The notes under the pieces: generated by a model
The model's database searches: none
What the model was told of the DNA's origin: nothing
Seen by the model: only the letters and a program-made list of their open reading frames with translations
Assembly: GCA_963767245.1 (NCBI GenBank)
Contig: CAVYDG010000013.1
Coordinates: 515,436-579,435, forward strand
Source of the DNA: Roseiarcus sp963767245
Lineage (GTDB): Bacteria; Pseudomonadota; Alphaproteobacteria; Rhizobiales; Beijerinckiaceae
Direction: 5' to 3'
DNA: 64,000 bases
Made by a program: the position numbers and the translations under genes
Shown: piece after piece, positions 1 to 7,947 of the stretch
How positions within the stretch are numbered: the stretch's first letter is position 1
Layout: each line of letters opens with the position of its first letter

Positions 1-467
1 ACGTCGATGACCGGGGCGACGTCCGACTGCACGGACAGGATGAGGATGGCCGTGTCCGAGGGGTTGACCTTGCGGTAGGTCGGCGGACTTGGCAGGTCCT
101 TCGGCAATTGCCCGGAAGCGGCGTTGATCGCAGCCTGGATGTCGTTTGCGGCGGCGTCGATGTTGCGGTTGAGATCGAACTGGACGGTGATCGCGGTCGA
201 GCCGAGCGAGCTCGTCGACGTCATCTGCGAGACGCCCGGTATCTGTGCGATCTGCCGCTCGAGCGGCTGGGCGACCGAGGTCGCCATCGTATCCGGGGAG
301 GCGCCAGGCAGCGAGGCGGAGACGGTGATGGTCGGAAAGTCGACCTGCGGCAAGGGTGCCACCGGCAGCGACGGGAAAGCGACCAGACCGACCAGAAGCA
401 CCGCGACCATGAGGAGGGTGGTCGCGATCGGACGATGAATGAAAGGGGCGGAGATGCCCTTGTACAT
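1..467 (-). CDS. RND efflux pump inner-membrane subunit, N-terminal part (MdtB/MdtC-like)
   Basis: This is the first ~155 residues of a proton-driven RND drug exporter; the rest lies outside the window. The start MYKGISAPFIHRPIATTLLM is the cytoplasmic helix plus the beginning of transmembrane helix 1 typical of MdtB/MdtC-type AcrB relatives. It is followed by the periplasmic porter motif with PLPQVDFPTITV, PGASPDTMA and a long N-rich stretch ending in PPTYRKVNPSDTAIL. The ATG at 467-465 was chosen because the conserved N-terminus begins there. The stop codon of the adaptor-protein gene lies only 3 bases upstream, the usual adaptor-then-pump operon order. That adaptor gene is broken by insertion sequences, so this pump may no longer have its partner. 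The substrate cannot be told from this part. Confidence 0.9.
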   Translation of the reverse strand, partial: MYKGISAPFIHRPIATTLLMVAVLLVGLVAFPSLPVAPLPQVDFPTITVSASLPGASPDTMATSVAQPLERQIAQIPGVSQMTSTSSLGSTAITVQFDLNRNIDAAANDIQAAINAASGQLPKDLPSPPTYRKVNPSDTAILILSVQSDVAPVID

Positions 468-470
468 CGG

Positions 471-590
471 CTAGCTTCCGCTTCCCGTGTCGATCGAAAC
501 GATCGATCCGGGCTGAAGCAGGAACTGTCCCGACGTCACCACCCGGTCGCACTCCTTCAGGCCCCCGAGATGGTCGCCCTCGTCGTGTGT
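471..590 (-). pseudogene. C-terminal fragment of RND membrane fusion protein (adaptor)
   Basis: The last ~40 codons encode a C-terminus of MdtA/AcrA type, with GLKECDRVVTSGQFLLQPGS followed by IVSIDTGSGS and a stop at 473-471, directly ahead of the pump gene. The fragment starts abruptly at the inverted repeat of the IS630 element at 595. The missing upstream part is found on the other side of that element at 1,726-1,936 in the same orientation, so the two pieces are one interrupted adaptor gene. Family membership is clear; loss of function is inferred from the interruption. Confidence 0.85.
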
Positions 591-594
591 CCTA

Positions 595-1725
595 AGCAGG
601 TTTGAGCGGACTGGCCAACGATTGGTGATCGTGATTCTGTTCTCTGGTTTGATTCGGAGGACGGAGCATGGCGGGCAAATCTCCGGTGAGGGTGAGGGAC
701 GATGAGAAGGCGGCGCTCAAGGCTCTAGCCAGCGGCGCTGATCGCGCCGAGGCGGACCGCGCGCGGGCGATCTTGTTGACGCTGGCCGGCTGGACCAGCG
801 GGCGGATCGCGGAAGCCTTCAGCGTTCGCCAGGATACGGTACGGATATGGCGCAGCGATTTCATCAGCGGCGGGGTCGAGGCTCTCAAAGCACGCGTCGC
901 GCCGGGTCCGGAGCCGCTCAAGGCGCGGGCGGCGCTTCGGGTGGCCGAGCCGCTCTTATCCGCGCCGGTCGCCGATCGGCCCAATTGGACCTTGGCCCGC
1001 CTCGCCCAGGAGATCGCCAGCCGCGAAGGGGTGACGATCTCAAGATCGCAGCTGTCGAAGGTTTTGCGCCAAAAAGGGGGTTCCGCTTTCGCCGCCCGCG
1101 CCACACCCTGAAAGGGCGTCAGGACAAAGACGCCGTCGATCGCATCGGATTGCGGCTCAAACTGCGCAAGGCGCAAGCCGAGGCCGGCGACATCGAGCTT
1201 CTGTTCGCCGACGAGAGCGAAGCTCTCACCCATCCCTATCTCGCCCGCGCTTGGGCCAGGCGCGGCGCGGATTTGCGCGTGCCGGCGCCCGGACAGGCTA
1301 AGAAGGTCGCGATGATGGGCTCGCTCGACTATGCCCGGCGCAAGCTCGTCGTCACCACCTCGCGCACCAAGCGCAGCGCCGACTTCATTGCGCATCTGCA
1401 GCTCCTCGACCGTCTCTACGGCCCAAAGCCCGGCGCGCCCTTCAAGCCGGTCGTTCTCGTGCTCGACAACGGCCCGATTCATGTCAGCAAGGCGACGCTG
1501 GCGGCGCTCGCCGAACGCGCCCACTGGCTCGTCGTCGAGTGGCTACCCAAATACACGCCCGAACTCAACGACATCGAAGTCGTCTGGGGCGATCTCAAAG
1601 CCCGCCATCTCGCCCACCAGACCTTCACCGATCCAGGCTGCCTCGACAAGACGATCCACTGCGCTGTCGCCGCCCTAAACTCCGAGCGCAGCCCCATTCC
1701 GTTGGCCAACCAACGAATCTCTGCT
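595..1725 (+). mobile_element. IS630-family insertion sequence
   Basis: A complete-looking IS630-type element inserted into the adaptor gene. Imperfect terminal inverted repeats of about 26 bases can be aligned: the left end begins agcaggtttgag and runs to ggccaacg (595-620), and the right end, read on the minus strand from 1725, begins agcagagattcg and also runs to ggccaacg. A TA dinucleotide precedes the left end, as expected for this TA-targeting family. The right flank reads TG where the duplicated TA would be expected, so the target duplication is no longer perfect. The element carries one transposase split over two frames. Confidence 0.8.
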
Positions 1726-1767
1726 TGGTGCGCGATCTTAACTTGGCGCACCTTGGCGCGGTTCTGA
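668..1767 (+). CDS. IS630 transposase in two overlapping frames
   Basis: The first frame (668-1111) encodes an N-terminal helix-turn-helix region of about 135 residues. The second frame, open from 847, encodes the DDE catalytic domain with the motifs LLFADES, VVLVLDNGPIHVSK and YTPELNDIEVVWGDLK, which carry the catalytic acidic residues. The two parts join smoothly if the ribosome slips back one base near 1071-1080, where the sequence is five A followed by five G. Programmed slippage is known in several IS families; a plain frameshift mutation is the alternative. The second frame reads past the right inverted repeat to a stop at 1767, so the last dozen residues come from host DNA. Confidence 0.8.
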
Positions 1768-1936
1768 TCGTCGACGATGAAGACGTAGAGCCCGTTTTGC
1801 CCATGTTGCACCACTTCGGTGGGGACAATCAAGACGTCCTTCTCCCCCCGAGCTGCAACCCGGTCGTTACCGCAAGCCCCGGCCAGGGCGCGTTGTCCTT
1901 ATTCTCGAACTCGGCTTTGACCCGATTGTGTTCCGG
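1726..1936 (-). pseudogene. Internal fragment of the same membrane fusion protein
   Basis: Read on the minus strand, this piece gives NRVKAEFENKDNAPWPG, LQLGG and then, after a one-base shift, DVLIVPTEVVQHGQNG followed by YVFIVDDQNRAKVRQVKIAH. This is the beta-barrel/membrane-proximal region of an AcrA/MdtA-type adaptor, where the pattern VPTxAVQ...G..VYVVD is typical. The frame change falls in a run of six G near 1844-1849; one more G would restore the frame. The fragment stops at the IS630 repeat on one side and runs into a truncated IS3 transposase on the other. The N-terminal half of the adaptor is absent from the window. Confidence 0.85.
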
Positions 1937-1949
1937 TATGCAGCTCAAC

Positions 1950-2566
1950 CTGGTTGTGTCCGTCGTCAGCTGATTTGGGACACTTTGTTGGCTTCCGGGA
2001 GGGAGGCTCTGGATCATTGGGTATTGAGGTTGTGCGACGCGCAGTTTTTGCTGCAAGCGACGATTTGCGATGGTCTGGCGTTTGATCCTTTCGCGTTCGA
2101 GGAGGACGGTGTCAGCGCGCCCGAAGTAGACGTCAGCCCGCGTGAGATTGTCGAGGCTCTCGTGATAGCGGTCATGGTTGTAGTGCTCGACGAAGGCGGC
2201 GACCTGGCGTTCGAGATCGCCGGGCAGGTAGTAATTCTCGAGCAGGATGCGGTTTTTGAGCGTTTGATGCCAGCGCTCGATCTTGCCCTGGGTCTGCGGA
2301 TGATAGGGCGCTCCACGGACATGGTCGATGTTCTGTTTGTCCAGCCAATCGGCAAGATCGCTCGCGACATAGGACGAGCCGTTGTCCGACAACAGCCGTG
2401 GCCGGTGAACCACGGTCATCTGATCGAGCCCGGACGCCGTCAACGCCAGATCGAGCGTGGCGGTGACATCCTGTGCCTTCATTGTCGCGCAGAGCTTCCA
2501 GGCGACAATGAAGCGCGAGAAGTCGTCGAGCACAGTCGAGAGATAGTACCAGCCCCACCCCATGAT
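1950..2566 (-). mobile_element. Truncated IS3-family transposase (integrase core)
   Basis: The minus strand encodes an rve/DDE integrase core starting near MGWGWYYLSTVLDDFSRF at 2563. It continues with RPRLLSDNGSSYVASDL, APYHPQTQGKIERWHQ and AFVEHYNHDRYHESL. The first Asp (LDDFS), second Asp (SDNGSSY) and Glu (KIERWH) of the catalytic triad are all present. The N-terminal OrfA and helix-turn-helix part of an IS3 element is missing: the reading frame starts in the middle of the usual core and directly abuts a glycogen-debranching fragment at 2567. The C-terminus reads through into the adaptor-gene fragment. It is therefore an element remnant, not mobile by itself. Confidence 0.8.
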
Positions 2567-2710
2567 CCCGCGCTGCCGGATTGGCTGCCGGACGTGACAC
2601 TGACTGATCTGCGGTTGGGTCGGCAGAGGTTCGATATCCGCTTCTGACCGGCAAGCGCGACTGGGTGGAGTGCAAGCGCGTCGCGCTGTCCCAAGCGCGG
2701 TGCGAGAGTG
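2567..2710 (+). pseudogene. C-terminal scrap of a glycogen debranching enzyme
   Basis: The plus strand reads PALPDWLPDVTLTDLRLGRQ then RFDIRF, nearly identical to the C-terminus of the debranching-enzyme gene at 17,318-18,861. Over about 79 bases (2567-2645 against 17,418-17,496 in inverted orientation) only a handful of positions differ. Weaker similarity continues with LTGKRDWVECKRVALS against LTGKQDAVEWKSVAPS, after a gap of about 33 bases in this copy. No other part of the gene is present. It looks like the relic of a second copy cut by the IS3 remnant. Confidence 0.75.
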
Positions 2711-3420
2711 ACCACAGAACGGCAAATGAGCTCGTCCGCGACTTCTCCGATCTCGGCGCTGGCCGCGGCGGCTACGCTGATTCTCGGCGTCGCAAATCGA
2801 ACCTCGTCGCGCTGGCAGCTATCGTCGTTCTTGCTATCTTACTTGCTTACTGGACGTTCACGGCCCTGGAGATTCCAGCGTTGCCTGACGAGGGCCGTCA
2901 CAACTGCGTCGACTACCTTGGCCCGGCGGATAGGCAGCCTCTGATAGCCATGCCGCTCGCGTCGGCTTGCCCTCGCAATGGAACAGGCGGCTTTCACGCG
3001 GACTCGGTCCTTCCCGAGCCGACCTCGGAAGCGCTCTTCCTCCCAACTGCTACTTCCCCCGGCCGTCCGCAGTGTCCGCTTTACGCGACCGCGCCAGACG
3101 CTTCAGCGGAGCGGCACGAAACCGAGAACCGAGCCGACATCGATGGCGGCTTTTCGCCCCGCGAACGAGCGCGACAATGTCGGCTATTGCGGTCTCAAAG
3201 GTCGACTATGTCCGGCACGACCTTTGGCTCCGGGGCCGCCGATCTAGTTGGTCGACCGCATGAAAGGGCGTCGCCAGAGCCGAAACACAACCGATTGACG
3301 GGCGTACGAAGAGTTGGACCCCGACGAGGCACGGAGATACTTGTAATTTGACGCGGATGTTTGCTCAGCGGACGTCCGATCGCTAGGTTCGGATGGCAGG
3401 GCCACGATCCAAGCTCGAAT
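2711..3420. other. Region without a recognisable gene
   Basis: A plus-strand frame of 228 codons is open across 2,665-3,351. Its composition, rich in Arg, Pro and Ser with no domain pattern, and its origin inside the debranching-enzyme scrap argue against a real gene. A hydrophobic stretch (VALAAIVVLAILLAYW, near 2,805-2,855) could be a chance membrane helix. No repeat, RNA or regulatory structure was seen. Confidence 0.4.
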
Positions 3421-4416
3421 TCAGCTGGGGCTCCCTGGCCCGAACGCCTTGCCCATAAAATTCCGCCAGTTCTCGCCGAGCATCTTACCGATGTCGGGGC
3501 CGCTGAAGCCCGTTGCTTTCAGGCCCGCCGCCAGGCCTGCAAAATCGCGGTTGTCGCCAAACCAGTCTGGTTGCGCGGGGAACGCGACTTGAGCGGGCCC
3601 CGGATCGGGCCGGGTCCACCGGCCCTCGCGCATCCATTGCACGACACTGTCGGGTTGTCCCTGGCAGAGGTCCGAGCCGATGCCGAGATTGTCGACGCCG
3701 ATCATCTTAGCGACTTCGGCGGCCATCACGCAGAAATCCCTCAGGGTCGTCGCGCCGCCATCGCGCAAATGATGAGGATAGATCGACAGTCCGAGCATGC
3801 CGCCGGTCTCAGCAAGCGCCTTCACCACCTCCGTCGATTTGTTGCGTCCGGTCTCGCGCCACCAGGACGGGTTCGCATGGGTGACCGCGATCGGGCGCTT
3901 CGACAATTCGATCGCCTCCAGCGTCGTGCGCTCCCCCGAATGCGACATGTCGATCACCATGCCGAGCCGGTTCATTTCGGCGATGACTTCGCGACCCATC
4001 CGCGTGACGCCGCCATCCACCGCCTCCATCCATCCGGCGCCCAGCAGCGACTGATTGTTGTATGTTAGCTGCATGAATCTGATGCCAAGTTCGTGCAGGA
4101 TCTCGACTAGGCCGAGATCGTCCTCGATCGGCATCGGGTTTTGCAGGCCAAGAAAAATCGCGGTTCGCCCGGACGCCTTGGCGGCGGCGATGTCGTCGGC
4201 GCTGCGGCCCAACAGGATCAGGTCCGCATGGTCGCGAAAGCGCCAGTTCCATTCCACGAGATTGCGCACCGTATCGCGAAATCCGTCGTGATAGCTCACG
4301 GTGGCGTGCACCGCCGACATGCCGCCCTCGCGCATGTGTTGAAAGATTTCGCGCGACCAGTTGCAATATTGCAATCCGTCGATCAGCGTCGGCGCGGCGT
4401 CGGCGTCCGGCGTCAT
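3421..4416 (-). CDS. Membrane dipeptidase (peptidase family M19)
   Basis: A 331-residue zinc-dependent dipeptidase of the renal/membrane dipeptidase family. Recognisable elements are the early LIDGLQYCNWS, FLGLQNPMPIEDDLGLVEIL and GIRFMQLTYNNQSLLGAGW, then VIDMSHSGERTTLEAIELS, the PIAVTHANP loop and IGSDLCQGQ, which hold the expected His and Asp metal ligands. The ATG at 4416-4414 overlaps the stop of the upstream aldehyde dehydrogenase in an ATGA, so the two are translationally coupled. No signal peptide is visible, so a cytoplasmic location is likely. M19 proteins are known beside N-methylglycine catabolism genes (for example next to dgcAB in Pseudomonas), which fits the sarcosine oxidase genes downstream. 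The true substrate is unknown. Confidence 0.88.
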   Translation of the reverse strand: MTPDADAAPTLIDGLQYCNWSREIFQHMREGGMSAVHATVSYHDGFRDTVRNLVEWNWRFRDHADLILLGRSADDIAAAKASGRTAIFLGLQNPMPIEDDLGLVEILHELGIRFMQLTYNNQSLLGAGWMEAVDGGVTRMGREVIAEMNRLGMVIDMSHSGERTTLEAIELSKRPIAVTHANPSWWRETGRNKSTEVVKALAETGGMLGLSIYPHHLRDGGATTLRDFCVMAAEVAKMIGVDNLGIGSDLCQGQPDSVVQWMREGRWTRPDPGPAQVAFPAQPDWFGDNRDFAGLAAGLKATGFSGPDIGKMLGENWRNFMGKAFGPGSPS

Positions 4417-5876
4417 GGCGCGGGACCCGCGTAGATGTAGGAGGTCTTCATCTGCGTATAGAATTCCACCGCGGCGCGTCCCTGTTCGCGCGGGCCATAG
4501 CTTGAGGCGCGGGTTCCCCCGAACGGTACGTGATAGTCGGTGCCGGCGGTCGGCAGATTGACCATGACGCACCCCGAACGCGAAGCCCGGCGAAACTTGC
4601 TTGCCCGGGCGAGCGAACGCGTCGCGATCCCGGCCGTCAGGCCATAGGGCGTGTCGTTGGCGACTTCGATCGCCTCGTCGAGGTCGGCGACGGACAGAAC
4701 GCACGTGATCGGGCCGAACATTTCCTCCTGATTGACGCGCATCCGGGGCTTCGTGTTGAGGAAAACGGTCGGGGCCATGTAGTAGCCCTTTTCCGCCCTC
4801 TCGGTTTGATGCCCGCCGGTCGCGAGTTCGCCGCCTTCGCTTTGCGCCAAGGCGACATAGGCAAGGTTGCTGTCAAGCTGAGCCTGGCTGACGACTGGCC
4901 CCATTTGTACGCCCTCCCCGAGCGCATGGCCGACCTTCAGCGCCTTGGTCTTCGCGAGGAACCGCTCGACGAAAGCGTCGTGGATCGGCCGATGGACGAT
5001 CAGCCGCGAGGAAGCCGTGCATTTCTGTCCCGTCCCCCCGAAAGCGCCGTTCACAGCGAGATCGACGGCGCGATCGAGATCGGCGTCGTCCATGATCACG
5101 AGCGGATTTTTCGATCCCATTTCAAGTTGCAACTTGACGAAGCGCGCCGCCGCGGCGCCGGCGATGCCGCTGCCGACTTCGCCCGATCCCGTGAAACTCA
5201 GGCCTTGAATCGCCGCCTTTGCCGCGAGTTCGCGCCCGATCGCCGAGCCCGGGCCCATCAGGAGATTGAACAGGCCAGCCGGGATGGCTTGTCGATGGAT
5301 GATCTCTGTGAGAGCCCAGGCGCTGGCGGGCGTGATATTGGCGGGCTTCCAGATGACGGCGTTGCCGAAGGCGAGCGCCGGCGCAATTTTCCACGACGCC
5401 GTCGCCATCGGAAAATTCCACGGCGAAATCACTGCGACGACCCCTAGCGGTTCGCGCGTCACCAACACCTCGACGCCGGCCCGCGTCGAATCCGCGGTAT
5501 CGCCGAGAATGCGCAGCGTTTCAGCGGCGAAATAGGTGAAGAACTGTCCCGACCGATAGACCTCGCCAACCCCCTCGGCCAAGGTCTTGCCTTCCTCACG
5601 AGAGAGAAGCTCGCCGAGCTCCTTTGAGCGCGCCATCAATTCCCGGCCGATCGCGTCCAGCACGGCGGCGCGCGTCTCGAGCCCCGTCGCTGCCCATTGC
5701 GGCTGGGCTGCGCGCGCGGCGGCGACAGCCTCGTGAACGTCCGCGGGCGAGGCCTGCGAAAATATGCCGACGACATCGGCAAGGTCCGAGGGATTGCGGT
5801 CTTCGATTTCTCCCGCTCCCTCCCGCCATTGTCCTGCGATGAGATTTCGTCCGGCGATCATTGGCGCGCTTCCCAA
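4413..5876 (-). CDS. NAD(P)-dependent aldehyde dehydrogenase (2-oxoglutarate semialdehyde dehydrogenase-like)
   Basis: A 487-residue aldehyde dehydrogenase of normal length. The cofactor and active-site motifs are present: SPWNFPMATASWKIAPALA with the active-site Asn, LSFTGSGEVG, the general base in LEMGSKNPLV and the catalytic Cys in GTGQKCTASSR. The best match by eye is to the ketoglutaric semialdehyde dehydrogenase branch used in hydroxyproline, arabinose and glucarate pathways; this assignment is tentative. The protein would oxidise an aldehyde intermediate in the cytoplasm. It starts the leftward operon with the dipeptidase and is transcribed divergently from the LysR gene at 5,968, its probable regulator. 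No frameshift or missing residue was noticed. Confidence 0.85.
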   Translation of the reverse strand: MGSAPMIAGRNLIAGQWREGAGEIEDRNPSDLADVVGIFSQASPADVHEAVAAARAAQPQWAATGLETRAAVLDAIGRELMARSKELGELLSREEGKTLAEGVGEVYRSGQFFTYFAAETLRILGDTADSTRAGVEVLVTREPLGVVAVISPWNFPMATASWKIAPALAFGNAVIWKPANITPASAWALTEIIHRQAIPAGLFNLLMGPGSAIGRELAAKAAIQGLSFTGSGEVGSGIAGAAAARFVKLQLEMGSKNPLVIMDDADLDRAVDLAVNGAFGGTGQKCTASSRLIVHRPIHDAFVERFLAKTKALKVGHALGEGVQMGPVVSQAQLDSNLAYVALAQSEGGELATGGHQTERAEKGYYMAPTVFLNTKPRMRVNQEEMFGPITCVLSVADLDEAIEVANDTPYGLTAGIATRSLARASKFRRASRSGCVMVNLPTAGTDYHVPFGGTRASSYGPREQGRAAVEFYTQMKTSYIYAGPAP

Positions 5877-5940
5877 AATTTCATTGACTTCACCTAATCA
5901 ATCGGCACAATTTCAATCAAGTTCATTTATTTTGATAGAT

Positions 5941-5957
5941 GTTCAGTTTGCCTGAAC
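5941..5957. promoter_or_regulatory. Candidate LysR operator (perfect inverted repeat)
   Basis: GTTCAG, five bases, then CTGAAC form a perfect 6-base inverted repeat with the T-N11-A architecture typical of LysR-family sites. It ends 10 bases before the LysR start codon, in the 91-base gap between the divergent aldehyde dehydrogenase and LysR genes. This position suits autorepression and control of the divergent operon. Function is inferred from position and symmetry only. Confidence 0.5.
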
Positions 5958-5967
5958 AGAGGCTGGA

Positions 5968-6867
5968 ATGATCAGTCTGACGGGTTTGCGCAGCTTCGTC
6001 GCCGTCGTCGACACCGGCGGCATTCGCGCGGCCGCCGATCAGATCCATCGCACGCCTTCCGCCGTCTCGATGACGCTGAAGCAGCTCGAACTCGACATTG
6101 GCGCGCCCTTGTTTGAAAGCGAGCGCAAATCCGCATTGTCCAACGTCGGCCGTGTGGTGCTGGAAGAAGCGCGGGGCATGCTCGCTCATTACGAGCGCGC
6201 CTGCGCCGCGATGACGACCTTCGCCGCCGATCGCCTCGGCCGCTGCGACATCGCCAGCGTGCCGTCCGTCGCCGTGACGCTGTTGCCGCGTGCGATTACG
6301 CGGGTCAGGCAGGCCGAGGGGTTGTTCGACATTCACGTGCGCGACATCAATTCCTCGGCGATCGTCGACGCGGTCGAGAATGGCGTCGTTGAAATCGGGC
6401 TTTGCGTGCTTGCCAACAAGCGCCCCGAACTGGCCTTCGAAGCGCTTTTTCGCGAGCCGCTGGATTTTGTCTGCCGGGCCGATCATCCGCTGACGAAAAA
6501 GAAGGCTCCGCTGAAATGGGAGCAGCTCGCAGGCTGCGGCCTCATCCTGAATGGCAGCATCTCCGCGCTCGGTCTGCCGGAAGTCGCAAAGCTCGCCGCC
6601 AATTCGAAGCTGATCGCCAGCAACGTCAATTCGAACCTCGCCATGGTTGAGGCCGGCCTCGGCGTGACAATTCTGCCGCGCCTCTGCCGTTGGCAATGCA
6701 GCCGCGAGCTTTGCTTCATGCCGCTCGCCGATGCCGCCGTCAGCCGCACGGTGGGCTGGATCGCTAGGGAGGGCCGGGCCCTGCAGCCGGCGACGGCGAA
6801 ACTGCTGAACAGCATCCGCGGTCTGACGCGCGAATGCGCAAAGGAATTTGGCTATGCGGCGGTTTGA
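5968..6867 (+). CDS. LysR-family transcriptional regulator
   Basis: A 299-residue LysR regulator. Residues 1-60 form the winged helix-turn-helix (LRSFVAVVDTGGIRAAADQI, then TPSAVSMTLKQLE). The remainder is a type-2 periplasmic-binding-like effector domain with LGVTILPR and repeated beta/alpha signatures. It is divergent from the aldehyde dehydrogenase/dipeptidase operon and 32 bases upstream of the LDH2-type gene. It therefore probably controls both sides in response to the pathway substrate or an intermediate. The ATG at 5968 gives the full HTH domain. The effector is not known. Confidence 0.9.
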   Translation: MISLTGLRSFVAVVDTGGIRAAADQIHRTPSAVSMTLKQLELDIGAPLFESERKSALSNVGRVVLEEARGMLAHYERACAAMTTFAADRLGRCDIASVPSVAVTLLPRAITRVRQAEGLFDIHVRDINSSAIVDAVENGVVEIGLCVLANKRPELAFEALFREPLDFVCRADHPLTKKKAPLKWEQLAGCGLILNGSISALGLPEVAKLAANSKLIASNVNSNLAMVEAGLGVTILPRLCRWQCSRELCFMPLADAAVSRTVGWIAREGRALQPATAKLLNSIRGLTRECAKEFGYAAV

Positions 6868-6899
6868 CAAGCGCATCGCATTCCAGGGAGGCCGTGCGA

Positions 6900-7910
6900 A
6901 TGAGCGCTCACATCCTGTCCGTCGCTGAGATCGCCGCGCTCGCCGCCCAGGCCTTGCGCAATCACGGCGCCTCGGAAAGCCAGGCCGCGGCGCTTGCGGC
7001 GGGCGTCGCCGCCGCGGAGCGCGACGGCTTGCGATCGCATGGCCTGATGTATCTGCCGACCTATTGCGAGCATCTCACCTGTGGCAAGGTCGTCGGGCAG
7101 GCGCTACCGGTCCTATCGCGAGCGGCGCCGGGAAGCCTTGTCGTCGATGCGCGTTCGGGCTTCGCCCATGCCGCCATCGACCTTGGTCTGCCCGCGCTGG
7201 TCGCCGCCGCCGTCGCCAATGGCGTCGCGAGCCTCGCGATCCGCAATTCCTATAATTGCGGCGTGCTGGGCTATCATACGGAGCGCCTCGCGGAGGCGGG
7301 GATGGTCGCGCTCGGCTTCACCAACGCGCCCGCCTCGATCGCGCCCTGGGGCGCTCGGAAGGCGGCGCTCGGCACCAATCCCTGGTCGCTCGCCGTCCCT
7401 GACGGCAATGGCGGCGCGCGCTTCGTCATTGACCAGAGCGCCAGTGTCGTCGCCAAGAGCGAAGTCATGAAACACGCGCGGGCTGGCGAGCCTATCCCGG
7501 AAGGCTGGGCGTTCGCCGAGGGAAAGCCGACCACCGACCCCGCGGCGGCATTGACCGGGACGATGGCCCCCGCCGGCGGCTACAAGGGGGTCGGCGCCGC
7601 GCTGATGGTTGAAGTTTTCGCGGCCTGCCTCGCCGGCGCTAATCCGGGCGTCGTGGCGAGCCCGTTTTCTGGAACCGCCGGCGGACCGCCCGGCACCGGT
7701 CAGTTCTTCATCGCCATCGCCCCCGACGCCCCTTCCGGCGGCGTCTTCGCCGACCGCCTGGAGATTGTCGTCGCCGCTTTCGGCGCCGAGACGAATGGGC
7801 GTCTACCTGGTGGCAAGCGCCGCGCCACCAGGATCAGCAACGAACACGACGGCGTCGACATCGGCGAGGCCGCGCACGCCACGCTCCTGAGGCTCGTCGG
7901 GGTCGCTTGA
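6900..7910 (+). CDS. LDH2-family (malate/L-lactate/imino-acid) dehydrogenase
   Basis: A 336-residue NAD(P)H-dependent oxidoreductase of the LDH2 fold. This family includes malate, ureidoglycolate and 2,3-diketogulonate dehydrogenases and the Delta1-piperideine/pyrroline-2-carboxylate reductases. Typical signatures are AAERDGLRSHGLMYLPTYCE near residues 38-57, LAIRNSYNCGVLGYH, GTNPWSLAVP and the glycine-rich APAGGYKGVGAALMVEVF near the C-terminus. The ATG at 6900 was preferred over an upstream ATG at 6834 because GGGAGG lies 8 bases before it and family alignment starts there. Beside sarcosine oxidase genes, reduction of a cyclic imine formed by oxidative demethylation or deamination is a plausible role; this is inference. 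Confidence 0.85.
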   Translation: MSAHILSVAEIAALAAQALRNHGASESQAAALAAGVAAAERDGLRSHGLMYLPTYCEHLTCGKVVGQALPVLSRAAPGSLVVDARSGFAHAAIDLGLPALVAAAVANGVASLAIRNSYNCGVLGYHTERLAEAGMVALGFTNAPASIAPWGARKAALGTNPWSLAVPDGNGGARFVIDQSASVVAKSEVMKHARAGEPIPEGWAFAEGKPTTDPAAALTGTMAPAGGYKGVGAALMVEVFAACLAGANPGVVASPFSGTAGGPPGTGQFFIAIAPDAPSGGVFADRLEIVVAAFGAETNGRLPGGKRRATRISNEHDGVDIGEAAHATLLRLVGVA

Positions 7911-7947
7911 ATTGAACGCGATCGCATTGAGACCTCCAGACGTGGTC

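Noticed and set aside
592..1524. Long minus-strand frame opposite the IS630 transposase
   Set aside because: It mirrors the transposase codons, has no domain pattern and is typical of antisense frames in GC-rich coding DNA.
2665..3351. 228-codon plus-strand frame
   Set aside because: It begins inside a debranching-enzyme scrap, shows no family features and has biased Arg/Pro/Ser composition; treated as non-coding.
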